Shown piece by piece: positions 32,776 to 32,852 of a DNA stretch of 32,852 nt; position 1 is the first letter of the stretch; each line of letters begins with the position of its first letter. This stretch comes from an uncultured Succinivibrionaceae bacterium (lineage in GTDB: Bacteria; Pseudomonadota; Gammaproteobacteria; Enterobacterales; Succinivibrionaceae), in the NCBI GenBank assembly GCA_900539665.1, contig UQCV01000020.1, forward strand, positions 1-32,852. Direction: 5' to 3'. A program made the position numbers and the translations under genes. Under the pieces are notes generated by a model. It was given only the letters and a program-made list of their open reading frames with translations. It ran no database searches and was not told the origin of the DNA.

Positions 32776-32852
32776 ATCATCCCCCACCTATAGAGGTGGG
32801 GCTTCCCACCGATAAGATAGGTTCAGTTCTCGCTCAAGCACTCTAATGAGTA
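32776..32852 (-). mobile_element. Right end of an IS200/IS605-family element (partial)
   Basis: A perfect stem CCCCACCT-ATAG-AGGTGGGG (32782-32789, 32794-32801) with TCATC on its left flank and CTTCC on its right. The layout matches the end hairpin at the left window edge. The element body would lie beyond the right edge and read leftward. Confidence 0.5.
32788..32850 (-). CDS. Possible TnpB C-terminus (20 codons, enters from the right edge)
   Basis: One minus-strand frame is open from the window edge and stops at a TAG inside the end hairpin loop, reading ...L-S-Y-R-W-E-A-P-P-L. TnpB genes often end within the right-end hairpin with similar short tails. Too short to be sure, and no ribosome or domain evidence is visible. 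Confidence 0.3.
   Translation of the reverse strand, partial: LIRVLERELNLSYRWEAPPL

Overview
The window is a gene-dense, AT-rich piece of a gammaproteobacterial chromosome. Gene order supports this more firmly than any single protein. prfB-lysS, dnaB-alr, amgK-murU-djlA, pncC-recA-recX-alaS-csrA-tRNA-Ser(GCT)-tRNA-Arg(ACG) and pyrG-eno-ftsB-ispD-ispF-surE-yqaA-nlpD are all arrangements known from gammaproteobacteria, and proteins such as TrmB, NlpD, RF2 and AlaRS align closely with the E. coli ones from memory. The base composition, the losses from the surE-nlpD-mutS neighbourhood and the IS200/IS605 debris suggest a host-associated anaerobe such as Succinivibrionaceae. That is a guess; no rRNA or other decisive marker is present.

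Layout. At 1-135 is what looks like the left end of an IS200/IS605 element whose tnpA runs off the left edge. A HAD-type phosphatase gene follows on the + strand (518-1360). From 1552 to 9734 nearly everything is on the minus strand: djlA, murU and amgK (co-chaperone plus cell-wall sugar recycling), trmB, dapA, lysS and prfB. Between trmB and dapA lies a compact, strongly promoted, highly structured RNA unit that looks like an orphan IS605/TnpB-derived guide RNA. prfB carries the classical programmed +1 frameshift. nadC (10176-11018) and a small membrane-anchored protein of unknown function (11562-11990) are on the + strand, followed by alr and dnaB (minus), two identical tRNA-Arg genes, one tRNA-Ser, csrA, alaS, recX, recA and pncC (all minus). 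mutS is on the + strand and shares a perfectly symmetrical terminator with the convergent nlpD operon. That operon (ftsB-ispD-ispF-surE-yqaA-nlpD), eno and pyrG fill the right side. At the right edge is a second IS200/IS605-type end with what may be the last codons of a tnpB.

Function. The window holds housekeeping genes: translation (LysRS, AlaRS, RF2, TrmB, tRNAs), DNA replication and repair (DnaB, RecA, RecX, MutS), envelope synthesis and division (Alr, DapA, MurU/AmgK, NlpD, FtsB), isoprenoids (IspD, IspF), cofactors (NadC, PncC), CTP synthesis (PyrG), glycolysis (Eno) and global regulation (CsrA).

Points of most interest are non-coding: the orphan guide-RNA-like unit (5519-5881), leader terminators in front of pyrG, alaS and prfB, an inverted repeat overlapping the tRNA operon promoter, a palindrome in the dnaB promoter region, and the absence of rpoS, pcm and truD from positions where relatives carry them. 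Several start codons were moved inward from the longest open frame because a Shine-Dalgarno sequence or family alignment favoured the inner codon; each case is stated.
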